DNA of 8,943 bases from Oscillospiraceae bacterium UBA4632. Its GTDB lineage: Bacteria; Bacillota; Clostridia; Oscillospirales; Oscillospiraceae. Under the pieces are notes generated by a model, which was given only the letters and a program-made list of their open reading frames with translations, made no database searches and was not told the origin of the DNA. Location: the NCBI GenBank assembly GCA_002405995.1, contig DHMW01000131.1, forward strand, positions 1-8,943, written 5' to 3'. The translations under genes and the position numbers were made by a program. This document shows, piece after piece, positions 7,649 through 8,943 of the stretch; the first letter of the stretch is position 1; the number at the start of each line of letters is the position of its first letter.

Positions 7649-8068
7649 TCAGCCCTGCCGTTTTTTGAATGTCAGGTAACCCTCCAGCATCAGGCTCGCC
7701 GCCACGGCATCCACGGTTTTCTTGCGCTCCTTGGCACGCTTGCCGTTGTTCAGCAGGATATTGTGCGCGTCCACGGTCGTGCGCCGCTCGTCCCAGAGGG
7801 TGACGGGCAGGGAGGATGCCTCGCGCAGCATTTCCGCAAAGCGCTCCGCCTTTTCCGCGCGGGGACCGCGCGTGCCGTCCATGTTGAGCGGATGGCCGAG
7901 CACCAGCTCACCCACCTCATGCTCGGAGACCAGCGGCAGCAGCTTTTCAATGACTGCCTCGGGGCGGTAGGCGGTGATGACGGCCGAAAAGCCGGTGAGC
8001 GTCAGCGTGCGGTCAGAGATGGCGACGCCGGTATGCGCGTCGCCGTAGTCGATTGCCATGATCTTCAT
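7649..8068 (-). CDS. ruvX: RuvX/YqgF-family putative Holliday-junction resolvase-like nuclease
   Basis: A 139-residue RNase H-fold protein of the YqgF/RuvX family. Members are linked to pre-16S rRNA 5'-end maturation and, by fold, to Holliday junction resolution. Visible: MAIDYGDAHTGVAISD with candidate catalytic Asp7; the LVLGHPLNMDGTRGPRA loop from about 56; WDERRTT at 92-98; and the closing KKTVDAVAASLMLEGYL with Asp120. These give the usual acidic active-site set. The common DxGxxRxG signature reads DYGDAHTG, with His-Thr in place of the Arg position. The start is supported by AGAGGG on the minus strand (8076-8081) 7 nt upstream; a second ATG three codons in (MAIDYG) is less well placed. 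The gene stands alone with its own promoter, divergent from rpmG, and converges on the terminator near 7581. Confidence 0.93.
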   Translation of the reverse strand: MKIMAIDYGDAHTGVAISDRTLTLTGFSAVITAYRPEAVIEKLLPLVSEHEVGELVLGHPLNMDGTRGPRAEKAERFAEMLREASSLPVTLWDERRTTVDAHNILLNNGKRAKERKKTVDAVAASLMLEGYLTFKKRQG

Positions 8069-8100
8069 ACAAAAACCCTCTCAAAATTCGTAGTGACCCC

Positions 8101-8128
8101 ATTATACAAAAAAAATCTCATTTTTCAA
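8101..8128 (-). promoter_or_regulatory. Sigma-A type promoter for ruvX
   Basis: On the minus strand TTGAAA (8128-8123) and a perfect TATAAT (8106-8101) are separated by 16 nt that include a run of eight T. Transcription should begin near 8094, leaving a leader of about 25 nt that holds the AGAGGG ribosome site. Confidence 0.75.
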
Positions 8129-8139
8129 GCATTTTGTGC

Positions 8140-8168
8140 TTGACGGCGGACTTGCCGTGTGGTACTAT
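8140..8168 (+). promoter_or_regulatory. Sigma-A type promoter for rpmG-secE-nusG
   Basis: TTGACG at 8140-8145 and TACTAT at 8163-8168 are separated by exactly 17 nt, each one base from consensus. The AT-rich stretch 8101-8137 just upstream, with A8 and T5 tracts, could act as an UP element, as expected for a ribosomal protein promoter. The start of transcription should be near 8175. Its -35 box lies only 11 bp from the -35 box of the ruvX promoter on the other strand. Confidence 0.75.
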
Positions 8169-8174
8169 TTTACT

Positions 8175-8321
8175 TACCTGTGAAAGAGGGCTTTCTTTTT
8201 GCGCGCTTTTGCTTCTCGGCGCGCGGGGAGGAGGACGCTCAAATTCAAGAGCAGGGAGGCAATCGCCAGTTCCGCGCCGCCTGCGGTAAGCGGGGCTGAG
8301 TAAATAAGGAGGTGCCGTTAG
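8175..8321 (+). promoter_or_regulatory. Structured untranslated leader of the rpmG operon
   Basis: About 147 nt with no convincing coding frame. It contains a small GAAAG/CTTTC hairpin (8182-8195) followed by five T (8196-8200), then GCGCGC (8201-8206) able to pair with GCGCGC (8219-8224), and a GC-rich CCGC/GCGG hairpin near 8277-8286. It ends in a strong Shine-Dalgarno, AAGGAGGTG at 8306-8314, 7 nt before the rpmG ATG. The first hairpin plus T run resembles a weak attenuator. No known leader class was recognised. Confidence 0.5.
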
Positions 8322-8471
8322 ATGCGCATTAAGATCACGCTCAGATGCAACGAGTGCAAGCAGAGAAACTACAACACGATGAAGAACAAGAAGAACACCC
8401 CGGACAAGCTCGAGCTGAACAAGTACTGCCCCTTCTGCAAGAAGCACACCGTCCACACCGAGACCAAGTAA
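8322..8471 (+). CDS. rpmG: 50S ribosomal protein bL33, zinc-binding type
   Basis: Encodes a 49-residue bL33 protein of the large ribosomal subunit, the normal length for the family. It begins MRIKITLRCNECKQRNY and has two CxxC pairs, Cys9/Cys12 and Cys36/Cys39, that form the zinc ribbon of the C+ form, so it is not the zinc-free paralogue used under zinc starvation. The basic middle (KNKKNTPDKLELNKYCPFC) is typical. Preceded by an unusually complete AAGGAGGTG ribosome site. It is followed 21 nt later by secE, the standard Firmicutes order; the tRNA-Trp gene often found between them is absent here. Confidence 0.97.
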   Translation: MRIKITLRCNECKQRNYNTMKNKKNTPDKLELNKYCPFCKKHTVHTETK

Positions 8472-8492
8472 TCAGGAAAGGTTGTTTGAAAC

Positions 8493-8699
8493 ATGGCAGA
8501 AGAAAAGAAAAAGGACAGAACCAAATGGTTCCGTGAAATGAGAAGCGAACTGAAGAAGGTCGTATGGCCTGCGCCCGCCGCCACCGCGAAGAACACCGGC
8601 ACCGTGCTGCTGTGCTCCCTTGTCGTCGGCGCGTGCATCTGGATCTTCGACTATGTCGCCGTATCCGCAGTGCATCTGCTGATCGGTCTCGCGGGCTGA
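8493..8699 (+). CDS. secE: Preprotein translocase subunit SecE
   Basis: A 68-residue single-span SecE, the clamp subunit of the SecYEG channel in the cytoplasmic membrane. It has a charged cytoplasmic N terminus (EEKKKDRTKWFREMRSEL), the family hallmark KKVVWP at 21-26 where the amphipathic helix meets the membrane, and one hydrophobic segment from about 36 to 65. This matches the short one-helix SecE of Gram-positive bacteria rather than the three-helix enterobacterial form. AGGAAAGG at 8474-8481 is the likely ribosome site, a little far (11 nt) from the ATG. It lies between rpmG and nusG in the conserved operon. Confidence 0.96.
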   Translation: MAEEKKKDRTKWFREMRSELKKVVWPAPAATAKNTGTVLLCSLVVGACIWIFDYVAVSAVHLLIGLAG

Positions 8700-8712
8700 C
8701 AGGAGAGCAGTC

Positions 8713-8943
8713 ATGGCTGATAACGCTAAGTGGTATGTTGCGCATACCTACTCCGGCTATGAAAACGCAGTCAAGACCGCCATCGAGAAGTTCGTCGCCA
8801 ACCGCCATCTGGAGGATATGATCCTCGACATCCAGATCCCGCTGGAGACTGTCACGGAAGTGACCGACTCGGGCGAGATGAAGGAGGTCGAGCGCAAGGT
8901 CTTTCCAGGTTACGTGCTCATCAAGATGATCATGACGGACGAC
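8713..8943 (+). CDS. nusG: Transcription termination/antitermination protein NusG (3' end missing)
   Basis: The first 77 codons of NusG, the RNA polymerase-binding elongation factor. Seen are the start of the NGN domain, KWYVAHTYSGYENAVK at 6-21, the strand with IQIPLETVTEV at 40-50, and the hallmark KVFPGYVLIKM at 62-72. The remaining NGN part and the C-terminal KOW domain lie beyond the window. AGGAG at 8701-8705, 7 nt before the ATG, sets the start, 13 nt after the secE stop. The expected next genes are rplK and rplA. Confidence 0.97.
   Translation, partial: MADNAKWYVAHTYSGYENAVKTAIEKFVANRHLEDMILDIQIPLETVTEVTDSGEMKEVERKVFPGYVLIKMIMTDD

Noticed and set aside
7571..8143. A 190-codon plus-strand open frame through the terminator and ruvX
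   Set aside because: It runs through a strong terminator hairpin and opposite a well-supported ruvX with its own promoter and ribosome site.
8180..8299. A GTG-started 39-codon frame in the rpmG leader, considered as a leader peptide
   Set aside because: It has no ribosome site, starts only a few bases after the predicted transcription start, and its product shows no regulatory codon run.
8472..8492. Possible tRNA-Trp between rpmG and secE, as found in many Firmicutes
   Set aside because: The gap is only 21 nt, too short for a tRNA.

Overview
The window reads as chromosomal DNA from a GC-rich, low-redundancy Gram-positive bacterium. The best guess is an anaerobic member of the Clostridia (Eubacteriales/Oscillospirales-like). 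The reasons are the rpmG-secE-nusG order with a strong AAGGAGGTG Shine-Dalgarno, the presence of csaB and a DUF5693-type protein (typical of Firmicutes envelopes), sigma-A style promoters, and GC-rich codon third positions throughout. This placement is an inference from gene content, not a database match.

Left block (1-7543, all + strand). Five genes are packed tail to head with gaps of 9, 0 and 39 nt and one 8-nt overlap, and no terminator is visible until 7581. The first three form a small-molecule salvage cassette: a 5'-truncated MtaD-type adenosine-derivative deaminase, an MtnA-like sugar-phosphate isomerase, and a class II (zinc) aldolase. Together they look like a dihydroxyacetone-phosphate shunt that recycles the 5'-deoxy- or 5'-methylthio-ribose part of S-adenosylmethionine by-products. 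The step that releases the base to give the 1-phosphate (a phosphorylase, or nucleosidase plus kinase) is not in the window and may lie upstream.

The next two genes are envelope genes: a DUF5693-like protein with an apparently extracytoplasmic alpha/beta (TIM-barrel-like) domain on a polytopic membrane domain, and an 884-residue protein in which a full-length CsaB polysaccharide pyruvyl transferase is joined in frame to a full-length MurJ/MOP-type flippase. The fusion is the most unusual feature here. An in-frame ATG with a plausible ribosome binding site sits exactly at the join.

Centre (7544-8321). A strong hairpin terminator closes the operon at 7581-7616. The ruvX (YqgF) gene runs on the minus strand toward it. 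Between ruvX and rpmG is a 253-nt divergent control region with two well-formed back-to-back promoters and a GC-rich, structured leader of about 145 nt ahead of rpmG.

Right block (8322-8943, + strand). rpmG (bL33), secE and the first 77 codons of nusG form the usual translation/secretion/transcription-elongation operon, cut by the window edge. No mobile elements, CRISPR arrays, tRNAs or rRNAs were seen.
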